DNA of 12,707 nt, taken from the NCBI GenBank assembly GCA_013329495.1, contig DUKC01000090.1:1-12707 (forward strand), read 5' to 3'. A program made the position numbers and the translations under genes. Shown here piece by piece: positions 1 through 7,393 of the stretch. The stretch is from Thermoplasmata archaeon (GTDB lineage: Archaea; Thermoplasmatota; E2; UBA9212). The first letter of the stretch is position 1. The number at the start of each line of letters is the position of its first letter. The notes under the pieces were generated by a model that was given only the letters and a program-made list of their open reading frames with translations, ran no database searches and had not been told where the DNA came from.

Positions 1-47
1 AACAGCAAAGCGATTGCTATTGCCATTGCCAATAACTTTGGCTTCAT
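1..47 (-). CDS. N-terminus of an unidentified exported or membrane protein (partial)
   Basis: A leftward reading frame starts with ATG at 45-47 and runs off the left edge. The visible residues are MKPKLLAMAMAIAIALL: two basic residues, then an unbroken hydrophobic stretch, as in a signal peptide or first membrane helix. A TATA-like box lies about 35-40 bases upstream on the same strand, which would give a leader of roughly ten bases. The protein cannot be identified from 15 complete codons. The start is supported by composition and promoter spacing only, so this is tentative. Confidence 0.4.
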   Translation of the reverse strand, partial: MKPKLLAMAIAIALL

Positions 48-77
48 CGTTTATCAGCACATAAAGCGATGGAACAA

Positions 78-90
78 CTTAAATACTTAA
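78..90 (-). promoter_or_regulatory. TATA-like box for the leftward gene at the left edge
   Basis: On the minus strand this reads TTAAGTATTTAAG, close to an archaeal TATA element. Its centre is about 37 bases upstream of the ATG at 47, placing the predicted transcription start about ten bases before the start codon. No clear BRE was verified. Confidence 0.35.
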
Positions 91-105
91 CGTGGAATAG
101 CCCCT

Positions 106-140
106 GTGACATTCTCCCACGACTAAAGTTGTGGGCTTTC
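106..140 (-). mobile_element. IS200/IS605-family right-end-like hairpin, solitary
   Basis: Bases 116-123 (CCCACGAC) and 128-135 (GTTGTGGG) form an eight-pair stem with one G-T wobble around a TAAA loop. Read on the minus strand, the segment has the layout of IS200/IS605 right ends: GAAAGCCCAC, a CTTTAG-like loop, GTGGG, then a terminus GAGAATGTCAC. If this is a right end, the element body should lie at higher coordinates. There is no tnpA or tnpB there, only about 200 bases before the aconitase X gene. It is therefore a solo end, a MITE-like derivative or a relic. A simple terminator hairpin is the alternative. Confidence 0.5.
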
Positions 141-295
141 AGCGATGGAGAGGTAATTGAGGGATTTTCAGCAGTGAGGGGATGAATTAAAAAATTTGCA
201 CTCGTCCACTAAAAACAATTTCTTATGAGGTTATTGAAATACAAATTAGGGGCTAACAAATAAAAACTTACGAGGCTGATTTTGCCATCTAACAC

Positions 296-310
296 AAAAA
301 ATAAATATTG
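296..310 (+). promoter_or_regulatory. TATA-like box ahead of the aconitase X operon
   Basis: The AT-rich run AAAAATAAATATTG is centred about 36 bases before the chosen ATG at 340. An archaeal transcription start about 26 bases downstream of its centre would give a leader of roughly ten bases carrying the GAGGGA ribosome-binding sequence (330-335). The rest of 144-295 is AT-rich and holds nothing else I recognise. Confidence 0.35.
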
Positions 311-339
311 ACTTAGTGTTCAATACCCTGAGGGAAATC

Positions 340-1527
340 ATGTACTTAACAAAAGAACAAGAAAAAATGCTGAATGGAGAGAAAGGCAAAGTAATTGAAA
401 AGATGTTTAGATTATTGGTAAGATTGGGTGACATCTATGGCGCTGACCAAATGATACCGATCGGCTCTGCACAGGTGTCTGGGGTTTCCTTTAAATCCAT
501 CGGTTTTCCGGGTTTAGAGTTTTTGGAGGACATCGCATCGAAAAATCCGGAGGTTAAGGTGCTGACGTTCCTGAACCCGGCTGGAATGGATCTTGAGGAT
601 TGGAAGAAGCTCAATTATCCCGCCGACTTTGCCAAGCACCAGCTCAGGATTATAGATGCGTTTAAAAGGATGGGCATAGTGATAACATCAACTTGCACAC
701 CATATCTGGCTGGAAATTTGCCTAGATTTGGAGAGCACCTTGCATGGTCAGAATCCTCTGCAATATCATTTGCAAACTCAGTGATTGGAGCGAGAACAAA
801 CAGAGAGGGAGGGCCTTCTGCCCTAGCCGCAGCAATCTGTGGGTTGACTCCGAATTACGGCCTTCATTTGTCCGAAAAAAGAAAGGCGCAGGTGAGGGTA
901 AAGGTCAATGCGTCATTAAAAACATTCTCAGATTTTGGAGCGTTGGGTTATTTGGTCGGGATGGAAGTGAAGAACAAGATTCCATATTTTGTAGGCATAA
1001 AAAACGCGTCCACTGATCAGCTAAAAGCTTTGGGAGCCGCAATGGCCGCATCGGGAGCGGTGGCTCTCTATCACGTGGAGGGCATCACGCCCGAAGCAAA
1101 AACGATGATGCGAGAAGGGCTGGAGCAAATCGAATTCGGAGATAAAGACTTGGAAGATGCTTATCAAAAGCTGAATACAGGAGAAAAGCCGGATATTGTA
1201 ATTTTCGGATGTCCGCATGCTTCACTGCAAGAGATTGGCAGGCTCGCAAGTGAATTGGAAGGAAAGAAGCTAAAAAGACCGATATGGATATGCACATCTA
1301 GAATGATGAAAGAAGTCGCAAACAGGATGGGTTACACCGACCGGATAGAACGTGCTGGAGGAAAGGTGGTTGCGGACACCTGCATGGTGGTGGCGCCCAT
1401 AGAAAAAATGGGGTACAAAACAACGGGAGTGAATTCTGGCAAGGCTGCATGTTACCTGCCGGGCTTTTGTAAACAAAAAGTTGTGTTTGGGAGTATGTCG
1501 GATCTAGTAGAGGAGCAATCAAAATGA
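340..1527 (+). CDS. Aconitase X catalytic (large) subunit, predicted mevalonate 5-phosphate dehydratase
   Basis: This 395-residue protein is the DUF521/aconitase X large subunit. Characterised archaeal members with this context dehydrate (R)-mevalonate 5-phosphate to trans-anhydromevalonate 5-phosphate using an iron-sulfur cluster. Visible family signatures are TSTCTPYLAGNLP (C119), ESSAISFANSVIGARTNREGG (near 138-158), FGCPHAS (C291), VADTCMVVAP (C348) and GVNSGKAACYLP near the C-terminus. C119, C291 and C348 are the likely cluster ligands, by position in conserved motifs. I chose the ATG at 340 because GAGGGA sits just upstream and MYLTKEQE is a typical family N-terminus; a GTG at 316 is in frame but lacks a site. 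It overlaps the small subunit by four bases (ATGA). Other family members act on hydroxyprolines, but the isoprenoid neighbours argue for the mevalonate role. Confidence 0.93.
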   Translation: MYLTKEQEKMLNGEKGKVIEKMFRLLVRLGDIYGADQMIPIGSAQVSGVSFKSIGFPGLEFLEDIASKNPEVKVLTFLNPAGMDLEDWKKLNYPADFAKHQLRIIDAFKRMGIVITSTCTPYLAGNLPRFGEHLAWSESSAISFANSVIGARTNREGGPSALAAAICGLTPNYGLHLSEKRKAQVRVKVNASLKTFSDFGALGYLVGMEVKNKIPYFVGIKNASTDQLKALGAAMAASGAVALYHVEGITPEAKTMMREGLEQIEFGDKDLEDAYQKLNTGEKPDIVIFGCPHASLQEIGRLASELEGKKLKRPIWICTSRMMKEVANRMGYTDRIERAGGKVVADTCMVVAPIEKMGYKTTGVNSGKAACYLPGFCKQKVVFGSMSDLVEEQSK

Positions 1528-1910
1528 AAGGAAAGACCATTTCACCAGGAAAGGCGGAAGGGGTAGCATTGGTGTCCAGAGAACCTCTGGGTTTTTATGG
1601 AGGAGTTGATGCAAAAACTGGAAAGGTTATGGAGGAGGGGCACGAACTGCAAGGGGAATGCGTGAGAGATAAGATACTTGTTTTTCCGAAGGGAAAGGGT
1701 TCTACGGTAGGCTCTTACATAATATATGGACTGAAAAAGAACGGTGTCGCGCCAAAGGCAATTGTGAACGAAGAGACAGAAACCATAGTGGCAACCGGAG
1801 TGATACTTGCGGGAATTCCGTGCGTTGATGGGATAGACATAGGCAAAATCAAAACAGGAGACAAACTAAAGGTAGATGCGGACGAGGGAACAGTAGACTT
1901 TGAAAGGTAA
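1524..1910 (+). CDS. Aconitase X small subunit (DUF126 swivel domain)
   Basis: A 128-residue protein of the DUF126/aconitase X small-subunit family, which pairs with the large subunit and carries the aconitase swivelling domain. The hallmark is the FPKGKGSTVGSYIIYGL segment at about residues 54-70, with S60 in the KGS motif as the expected catalytic or substrate-binding serine. The following segment NGVAPKAIVN and the ILAGIPCVDGID segment near residue 100 are also typical. Length fits the separate archaeal subunit rather than fused bacterial forms. AGAGGAG at 1509-1515 lies eight bases before the ATG, inside the end of the large-subunit gene. The ATGA overlap suggests translational coupling, as expected for two subunits of one enzyme. 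Confidence 0.92.
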   Translation: MKGKTISPGKAEGVALVSREPLGFYGGVDAKTGKVMEEGHELQGECVRDKILVFPKGKGSTVGSYIIYGLKKNGVAPKAIVNEETETIVATGVILAGIPCVDGIDIGKIKTGDKLKVDADEGTVDFER

Positions 1911-2029
1911 CAAAATGGTGATTTGAAGAAAACATTATTATACATTCAAATAATCTATTGTTTGGCTGACTAACCTCAGACGCTTGGGTGTCAACTAGGT
2001 TGCAAAGCAAAAAAACGGAAAGGGATAGA

Positions 2030-2800
2030 ATGATTATCATTAAGCTCGGAGGGAGTGTCATCACGGATAAGAGCAAACGAGCAAAATATCAAAAAATCAC
2101 CCAATCGCTTGTAAAACAAATCTCTAGAGGTAACAAGCAGACGATATTGATTCATGGAGCTGGATCCTATGGACACCCTTTCGCTAAAAAATACAGTCTG
2201 GACAAGGGTCTTTTTTCAAAGAGGCAGTTGAAGGGATTTTCTGTTACTCACATCAAGGTTAGGGAGCTCAATCTAAAAGTTACCAAGACGATGGTTAGAG
2301 CGGGGATGAAACCTCTGTCTATACCGCCCTTAAACATTCTTTACTGCAGTTCTGGGGTGGTATCTGAGTTCAATTCGGATTTGTTTAGAATTGCTTTGGA
2401 GAAAGGATTCACACCTGTGACTTTTGGAGATGTGGTGATTGATAAGTTCAGAGGATGTTCGATCTGCTCGGGGGACATGCTGGCCGAAACGCTAACAAAA
2501 ATTTTCAATCCTGACAAAGTAATCTTCGTTATGGACGTTGATGGTTTGTACTGGGAAGACCCAAACAAACCCAGCGCTAAACTAGTGAGGCAGGCGGAAA
2601 TAAGCGACCTTGGAAGGATAAGCGTGGACAGACAGTTGGTTCCGGATGTGACTGGAGGGATGAAAGGAAAGATAGACGCCATTAGATCAATCGCAAAGTA
2701 CAGTGAGGTAATATTGATCAACGGGAAAGAGCCAAAGAGAGTTTATAAAGCAATGGTTGGAGAGGAATTTGTAGGAACAAGAATTAGGAAGGTTGAATGA
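2030..2800 (+). CDS. Isopentenyl phosphate kinase
   Basis: A 256-residue amino-acid-kinase-fold enzyme that phosphorylates isopentenyl phosphate to IPP with ATP, the last kinase step of the archaeal mevalonate variants. Visible elements are the N-terminal IIKLGGSVITDKS (K5, glycines 7-8, K14), HGAGSYGHP with H49 matching the catalytic histidine of archaeal homologues, GD at 133-134, SGDML at 147-151, DVDGLYWEDP at 169-178 and DVTGGMKGK at 206-214. The ATG at 2030 has GGGAT just upstream and gives the standard MIIIKLGG start. A GTG at 1988 is in frame but adds 14 residues unlike the family. The gap of about 120 bases before it suggests its own promoter or an internal one; TTATTATAC at 1935-1943 is a weak candidate. 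It overlaps the isomerase gene by four bases. Confidence 0.95.
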   Translation: MIIIKLGGSVITDKSKRAKYQKITQSLVKQISRGNKQTILIHGAGSYGHPFAKKYSLDKGLFSKRQLKGFSVTHIKVRELNLKVTKTMVRAGMKPLSIPPLNILYCSSGVVSEFNSDLFRIALEKGFTPVTFGDVVIDKFRGCSICSGDMLAETLTKIFNPDKVIFVMDVDGLYWEDPNKPSAKLVRQAEISDLGRISVDRQLVPDVTGGMKGKIDAIRSIAKYSEVILINGKEPKRVYKAMVGEEFVGTRIRKVE

Positions 2801-3840
2801 ACGAAGAAAGAAAAAAAGAGCATGTCGAGATTTGTTTGACTAAAAAGGTCAATTCGCACCACAACTACTGGGATAATGTGAGGCTTTTTCACAATGCTCT
2901 GCCAGAGGTAGACAAATCAGAAGTTAATCTCAAGGTCAATTTTTTAGGAAAACAGCTCGCTGCACCCCTGGTAATTTCTGGGATGACGGGGGGATACCCG
3001 GAAGCAAAAAAAATTAATCGAAATCTTGCAATTGCCTGTGAGAAGTATCAGATTGCCCTAGGTGTCGGAAGTCAGAGAGCTGCGCTGGACAAACCCAAAC
3101 TGGAGGGAACCTACACGGTGATAAAGGACTACGATCTCCCCCTGCGCATAGCAAACATTGGGCTTCCCCAGCTGATTCAGCACGACAAGAACAGAGCTTT
3201 AGAAAAGGTTCGCAAGTGCGTTGAAATGATTGACGCAAACGCAATAGCCTTACATCTAAATTTTTTGCAAGAAGCGATCCAGCCTGAAGGAAGCACAAAG
3301 GCAAAAGGATGCTTGGAGATAATACGTTCGATCGCAAGCGAGCTGGGGGTACCATTGATTATTAAAGAGACGGGGGCGGGTATAAGTTATGAAATTGCAA
3401 AGTCGTTGGCCTCAACAAAAATTTCAGCCATAGAGGTTGGAGGTCTCTCTGGAACATCCTTTGCTACAATAGAGTCATATAGAGCTAAAGCGCAAGGAGA
3501 CTACATCAGGGAAAAATTGGGTCAAACGTTCCGGGAGTGGGGGATACCCACACCCGTTTCTATACTTGAAGTCAAGAGAGCATGTAAGGATAGAATACCA
3601 ATAGTTGGGACTGGAGGCATAAGAAATGGATTGGATGCAGCAAAGTCAATCGCCCTTGGTGCTCAAATTGCAGGCATAGCAGGTGCTGTGATAAGAGAGG
3701 CCGTAAGTTCGGCTGAAGAAGTCGCAGAAAAAGTTGGGATTATGATCGAAGAACTTCGGACCGCTTGCTTCTTGTGCGGAACTAGGGATGTTGCGGACTT
3801 ATCAAAACAGAGGGTAGAGATGTGGTATGGCCATGAATAA
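2797..3840 (+). CDS. fni: Type 2 isopentenyl-diphosphate isomerase (FMN-dependent)
   Basis: A 347-residue TIM-barrel flavoenzyme that interconverts IPP and DMAPP using reduced FMN, in the cytoplasm. Family features in order are RKKEHVEICL at the N-terminus, SGMTGG (61-66), VGSQRA (90-95), IANIGLPQ (118-125), ALHLNFLQE (151-159), KETGAGIS (190-197), EVGGLSGTSF (213-222) and the FMN phosphate-binding GTGGIRNGLDAAKS (271-284). H153, N155, Q158 and E159 lie in the motif that binds substrate and magnesium. The ATG overlaps the kinase stop (ATGA), and GGAAGG lies just upstream. Its C-terminus overlaps the prenyl synthase start by 14 bases, so the three genes form a tight co-translated set. The identification is firm; unrelated type 1 isomerase motifs are absent. 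Confidence 0.96.
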   Translation: MNEERKKEHVEICLTKKVNSHHNYWDNVRLFHNALPEVDKSEVNLKVNFLGKQLAAPLVISGMTGGYPEAKKINRNLAIACEKYQIALGVGSQRAALDKPKLEGTYTVIKDYDLPLRIANIGLPQLIQHDKNRALEKVRKCVEMIDANAIALHLNFLQEAIQPEGSTKAKGCLEIIRSIASELGVPLIIKETGAGISYEIAKSLASTKISAIEVGGLSGTSFATIESYRAKAQGDYIREKLGQTFREWGIPTPVSILEVKRACKDRIPIVGTGGIRNGLDAAKSIALGAQIAGIAGAVIREAVSSAEEVAEKVGIMIEELRTACFLCGTRDVADLSKQRVEMWYGHE

Positions 3841-4816
3841 AGAATTTGATAGAGAATTAAAAAAGAGGGCAACTTTAATAAATCAGGAGCTGGAAAAAAC
3901 TCTTGTGATTGGAGAGCCTAAACAATTGTTGGATGCTGTCCGGTGGTTGCCTTTGGCGGGTGGAAAGAGGCTCAGACCCGTTCTATCGCTTCTTGCGTGC
4001 GAAGCTGTGGGAGGGAGGGTTAGTGACGCGATTCCTTTTGCTATTGCGATCGAGTTGTTGCACAATTTTTCATTGGTCCATGACGACATCATGGATAGAG
4101 CACCAGAACGAAGAGGAGTACAGACCGTCCATCTTAGATATGGTGAACCAACCGCCATTTTGGCTGGTGATGCTTTACTTGCAAAATCGATAGAAGTGGT
4201 TGCAAGATCGGGGATGCCTCCAAAAATTATAGCTCAGCTGACGTACAAGCTCGCGAAAGTCACAGGTTCCCTCTGCAAAGGGCAGGAGATGGGCATCGAA
4301 TTTGAACGGAAAACTGAGCCTTCATTGGAAGAATATTTCGGATTGATACGAAGAAAAACCGCTACCCTTTTTCAACTGGCTTGCGAAGGAGGAGCGCTGG
4401 TGGGAAATGCTTCCCCGAAGGCCTTGGAAAGTCTATCCAACTATGGATTGAATTTGGGGCTCTCATTTCAAATAATAGATGATTGCTTGGACGTGAGTGG
4501 AGACAAGACAGGAAAGGCAAAAGGGGAGGATATCAGAGGTGGGCAGAAGACCATAATAATTATCCATGCCTTGCAAAACGCATCAGCAAGAGATAAAGTG
4601 AAGTTGTTAAAGGTTCTCGGAAGAAAGAATGCCAGCCAAAAAGAGATAGACACCGCGATTAGCATTCTTAAAAACACGGGTTCAATTGACTGGGCTTTCA
4701 AGCTCGCTCGAGAAAAGATTGAAAAGGCGATGGGGTTTCTTGATGGTGTGCCTCAAAGCACTCCAAAAAAAGTTTTGATAGATTTAGGCCACTTTATTCT
4801 AAAGAGAAAGTATTAG
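3827..4816 (+). CDS. Geranylgeranyl diphosphate synthase (trans-polyprenyl synthase)
   Basis: A 329-residue all-helical prenyltransferase that condenses IPP onto DMAPP, GPP and FPP to supply the C20 chain of archaeal ether lipids. It has GGKRLRP (45-51), the first Asp-rich motif DDIMD (86-90) in LVHDDIMDR, and the second motif DDCLD (218-222) followed by GKAKGEDIRGGQKT. The residue five positions before the first motif is F81. An aromatic residue there is the known chain-length limiter of archaeal-type C20 synthases, so GGPP is the likely product. Two ATGs (3827 and 3833) are both possible starts; they differ by two residues. It sits inside the end of the isomerase gene and directly precedes gltX, the familiar kinase-isomerase-prenyl synthase-gltX order of many archaea. 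Confidence 0.95.
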   Translation: MAMNKEFDRELKKRATLINQELEKTLVIGEPKQLLDAVRWLPLAGGKRLRPVLSLLACEAVGGRVSDAIPFAIAIELLHNFSLVHDDIMDRAPERRGVQTVHLRYGEPTAILAGDALLAKSIEVVARSGMPPKIIAQLTYKLAKVTGSLCKGQEMGIEFERKTEPSLEEYFGLIRRKTATLFQLACEGGALVGNASPKALESLSNYGLNLGLSFQIIDDCLDVSGDKTGKAKGEDIRGGQKTIIIIHALQNASARDKVKLLKVLGRKNASQKEIDTAISILKNTGSIDWAFKLAREKIEKAMGFLDGVPQSTPKKVLIDLGHFILKRKY

Positions 4817-4829
4817 AGGTGAAAAAATT
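4816..4829 (+). promoter_or_regulatory. Strong ribosome-binding site leading to a possible ATT start for gltX
   Basis: GAGGTGA (4816-4822), overlapping the last base of the upstream TAG stop, is the best ribosome-binding sequence near the gltX start. It is followed after four bases by ATT at 4827, which is in frame with gltX. The first ATG/GTG/TTG in frame is TTG at 4857, with only AGGGTC before it. A GTG at 4819 is inside the site and out of frame. Confidence 0.4.
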
Positions 4830-4856
4830 AAAGAGGATTTTAAAGCTAGGGTCAGC

Positions 4857-6542
4857 TTGCTTGCAAAAAAGTATGCTTTAGCCAATGCAATTCAGTTTGA
4901 TGGAAGTGCATCTGCGGACCGCGTTTTAGGAAAGATAATGGCCGAAGATCCAAACCTAAGAGAGTCTGCTTCGGATGCGCTCAGAATTGTTGAACTGATC
5001 GTAAAAGAAATAAACGATTTAGATTTGGAAACTCAAAAGAGAGAGATTGAAAAAATAGCTCCTGAACTTCTAGTGAGAAAAAAGCAAAAAAAGATTGCTA
5101 CATTTCCAGAATTGCCCCAGGCAAAAAAGGGGGAGGTGGTGACTCGATTTCCTCCTGAACCAAATGGCTATCTTCACATAGGCCACGCAAAAGCTGCGAT
5201 AATCAGCCGTGAGTACGCAAAAAGATACGGGGGAAAATTTATTTTGAGGTTTGACGACACTAATCCGGAAAAGGAAGGAGAGTACTACCAGCCACAAAAG
5301 GAAGATCTGAAGTGGCTTGGCATCGATTGGGACGAGGAGTACTGCACTTCCAGCAATCTGGAAAAACACTATAAACTGGCTGAGAAGCTGATTAAAGAAG
5401 GAAATGCGTATGTTTGTTGTTGTTCGCCTGAGGAGATCAAATCAAGCAGGTTTAACAGGAAACCCTGCAAGTGCAGAAAAAATTCAATTGAAAAAAATTT
5501 AGCAAAGTGGAGCGAACTTTTTTACATGCCAGAAGGAAAAGCTGTGCTGAGGTTAAAGGCAGACCTGGAAAGTCCAAACACAGCAATGAGAGATCCAACT
5601 CTGTTTCGCTTGATTGATGCACCCCATCCGATTCAAGGAAAGAAATACAGATGCTGGCCAACCTACGACTTTGCCGGCGCGGTAGAGGATTCGTTGTCTG
5701 GTGTGACTCATGCTTTTCGGACAAAGGAATACGAGCTCAGAGATGAGGTGTATTACTACCTGCTTGATAAACTAAACTTGAGGAAACCTCTGCTCATTGA
5801 ATATTCGAGACTCTCTCTGAAAGGCATGCCAGTTTCTAAAAGAATAATAAAGAACCTGATAGATGAACGAAAAGTGGCAGGGTGGGATGACCCGAGAGTG
5901 CCAACTCTGAGAGGCTTAAGAAGGAGAGGCATCCAACCGAATGCGATTCACCAATTTGTTCTATCCCTAGGCATCTCAAAAGTAGAATCAGAAATAACCT
6001 TTGACCAGCTCGAAGCAATAAACAGAAAAAACCTTGATCCAGTTTCAAAAAGATTGTATTTTATACCTAACCCAACGCGACTGATTATTCATGGGGTCTC
6101 ACCAAGGGAAACTGAGTTGAGGTTGCACCCACAATTTGATCTGGGCAAAAGGAGTCTAAAAGTCGGTCGTGTGTTCTACATATCTAAGCAAGATGTCAAT
6201 CAACTAGAGATAGGAGAAAAAATCAGATTGAAAGAATTGTATAATGTGGAGATCAAAAAAATAACTGAGAAGGAAGTTTGGGGCGACTACGAGGGAGAGA
6301 AATTGCTGCCAAAAATCAAAAAAATCCAATGGGTTCCTGAAAATTATGCCGAATTAGAGGTTATCTGTCCAAAAGAGATTTTTGTTGACGGCGCATACAA
6401 CCAGGATAGCCTAAAAACTCTAACAGGCTATGTGGAGAAAGAGATAGAAAATATAAAGTCGGATGAGATAGTTCAGTTTGAGAGATTTGGCTTTTGCAGA
6501 ATAGAAAAGAATGGGAAGCTAAGAGCCTTTTTTTGCGGCTGA
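4857..6542 (+). CDS. gltX: Glutamyl-tRNA synthetase (archaeal, GlnRS-like subclass)
   Basis: A class I synthetase that charges glutamate; since archaea lack a glutaminyl enzyme, it probably also makes Glu-tRNA(Gln) for amidation. From the TTG start it is 561 residues. It has an N-terminal archaeal helical extension (1-80), the nucleotide-binding PPEPNGYLHIGHAKAA (99-114), RFDDTNP (131-137), a cysteine cluster CCC (187-189) plus CKC (204-206) that may bind zinc, the KMSKS-type motif PVSKR (325-329), GWDDPRVPTLRGLRRRGI (342-359) and a beta-barrel anticodon domain to the C-terminus. An ATT at 4827 with an excellent ribosome-binding site would add ten residues before the first helix and may be the true start. 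The stop abuts the stop of the converging gene with no bases between. Confidence 0.94.
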   Translation: MLAKKYALANAIQFDGSASADRVLGKIMAEDPNLRESASDALRIVELIVKEINDLDLETQKREIEKIAPELLVRKKQKKIATFPELPQAKKGEVVTRFPPEPNGYLHIGHAKAAIISREYAKRYGGKFILRFDDTNPEKEGEYYQPQKEDLKWLGIDWDEEYCTSSNLEKHYKLAEKLIKEGNAYVCCCSPEEIKSSRFNRKPCKCRKNSIEKNLAKWSELFYMPEGKAVLRLKADLESPNTAMRDPTLFRLIDAPHPIQGKKYRCWPTYDFAGAVEDSLSGVTHAFRTKEYELRDEVYYYLLDKLNLRKPLLIEYSRLSLKGMPVSKRIIKNLIDERKVAGWDDPRVPTLRGLRRRGIQPNAIHQFVLSLGISKVESEITFDQLEAINRKNLDPVSKRLYFIPNPTRLIIHGVSPRETELRLHPQFDLGKRSLKVGRVFYISKQDVNQLEIGEKIRLKELYNVEIKKITEKEVWGDYEGEKLLPKIKKIQWVPENYAELEVICPKEIFVDGAYNQDSLKTLTGYVEKEIENIKSDEIVQFERFGFCRIEKNGKLRAFFCG

Positions 6543-7340
6543 TTACGCTTTTGTTGTTTTCCCTTTCATTTCAGCCCAAAAGAATTCGTCTTTTGATTTG
6601 AAAATTAGCAGCGTTGGAATCCAAGATATTATTACTAGCACAAGCCCAAGCGGGAAAAGAAGTATGAAGAGTAAACAGGGTAACGCAAAAATAATGGAGC
6701 AAACAAAAGCAAATTTGTAAGATTTTCTTCTAAATGAAGATATCGATGCGAGCAAAGCGGGCACACCGGCCACGGCAGCCAGCCCACATATTAGCCTTGC
6801 AATGAAAATAATTTGCCTCACTTTGCCTATAGAGCTTCCTTCGATTGTCGCTGTTTCTCCCGGACCCTTTCGCAGCTCAATAACTTCTTTGGTAGAGAGA
6901 TCGACTCTCATTTGACCCGATAGCTGAATGAGTTGCTCTGGCCAAACAGACACTTTTACCTTAGCGGTCTTATAATTTGGTGCACTTACCGTTAGTTTGT
7001 AAATGCCTAATGGCGCGTCAGGGACAAAAAAGCGTCCATCACCACCTGTTTCAATCCCAGATCCTTTGGCGAATCTGATTCTCACTCCATCTATGGGTCT
7101 GGATGTCGCTTCATCGATTACCAGACCTTCGATAGTTCCAGTATAATTGCCAGGAAGGAGTTCCATTGGAAGGTTCTCCACCATTCCGGGGCTGATGACC
7201 AAAGACCCGGCCATTGCTCCAGCCCAAATTAGAAAAGCAAAAAGCAAAATAATTGCAGCCCATGTCGGTTTCCATGTTGCCTTTATTGCCCCTGAAGGTA
7301 TTCCTTCTTCACCTATGCTTTCTTCTTTAGGTTTATTCAT
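6543..7340 (-). CDS. Membrane protein with carboxypeptidase-regulatory-like domain, paralog A
   Basis: A 265-residue protein of unknown function. After a charged 25-residue N-tail it has a membrane helix (about 28-50). Next comes a beta domain at about 68-132 with GTIEGLVIDEATSRPIDGV, DGRFFVPDAPLGIYKLTV and APNYKT, the pattern of carboxypeptidase-regulatory-like folds. A linker follows, then three hydrophobic segments (about 177-200, 209-228, 229-247) and the tail FKSKDEFFWAE. The beta domain probably faces outward between the helices. I chose ATG at 7340, since GAGAGGTG lies six bases before it; the in-frame GTG at 7349 is part of that site. The upstream same-strand gene has identical architecture and a similar tail, so the two are likely paralogs and co-transcribed, with 53 bases between stop and this start. 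Confidence 0.8.
   Translation of the reverse strand: MNKPKEESIGEEGIPSGAIKATWKPTWAAIILLFAFLIWAGAMAGSLVISPGMVENLPMELLPGNYTGTIEGLVIDEATSRPIDGVRIRFAKGSGIETGGDGRFFVPDAPLGIYKLTVSAPNYKTAKVKVSVWPEQLIQLSGQMRVDLSTKEVIELRKGPGETATIEGSSIGKVRQIIFIARLICGLAAVAGVPALLASISSFRRKSYKFAFVCSIIFALPCLLFILLFPLGLVLVIISWIPTLLIFKSKDEFFWAEMKGKTTKA
6548..6568 (+). terminator. T-rich tract downstream of gltX, possible archaeal terminator
   Basis: Immediately after the gltX stop the plus strand carries several T runs (CTTTTGTTGTTTTCCC and onward). Oligo-T runs act as archaeal termination signals. Because the next gene converges with no spacing, the tract lies within the end of that gene, so its composition may simply reflect lysine-rich coding on the other strand. 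Confidence 0.25.
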
Positions 7341-7393
7341 CAATGACACCTCTCATTTTTTGTAATCTTGTCGCCAATATTAAGTTTTCAGTA

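Noticed and set aside
316..339. GTG 316 as the start of the aconitase X large subunit
   Set aside because: No ribosome-binding site precedes it, while ATG 340 has GAGGGA at proper spacing and a family-typical N-terminus.
340..1527. Ordinary aconitase or a 3-isopropylmalate dehydratase large subunit
   Set aside because: Length, the DUF521 motifs and the DUF126 partner fit aconitase X, not the longer aconitase/LeuC family.
1988..2029. GTG 1988 as the start of isopentenyl phosphate kinase
   Set aside because: It would add 14 residues (MSTRLQSKKTERDR) before MIIIKLGGS, the standard beginning of the family; ATG 2030 also has a ribosome-binding site.
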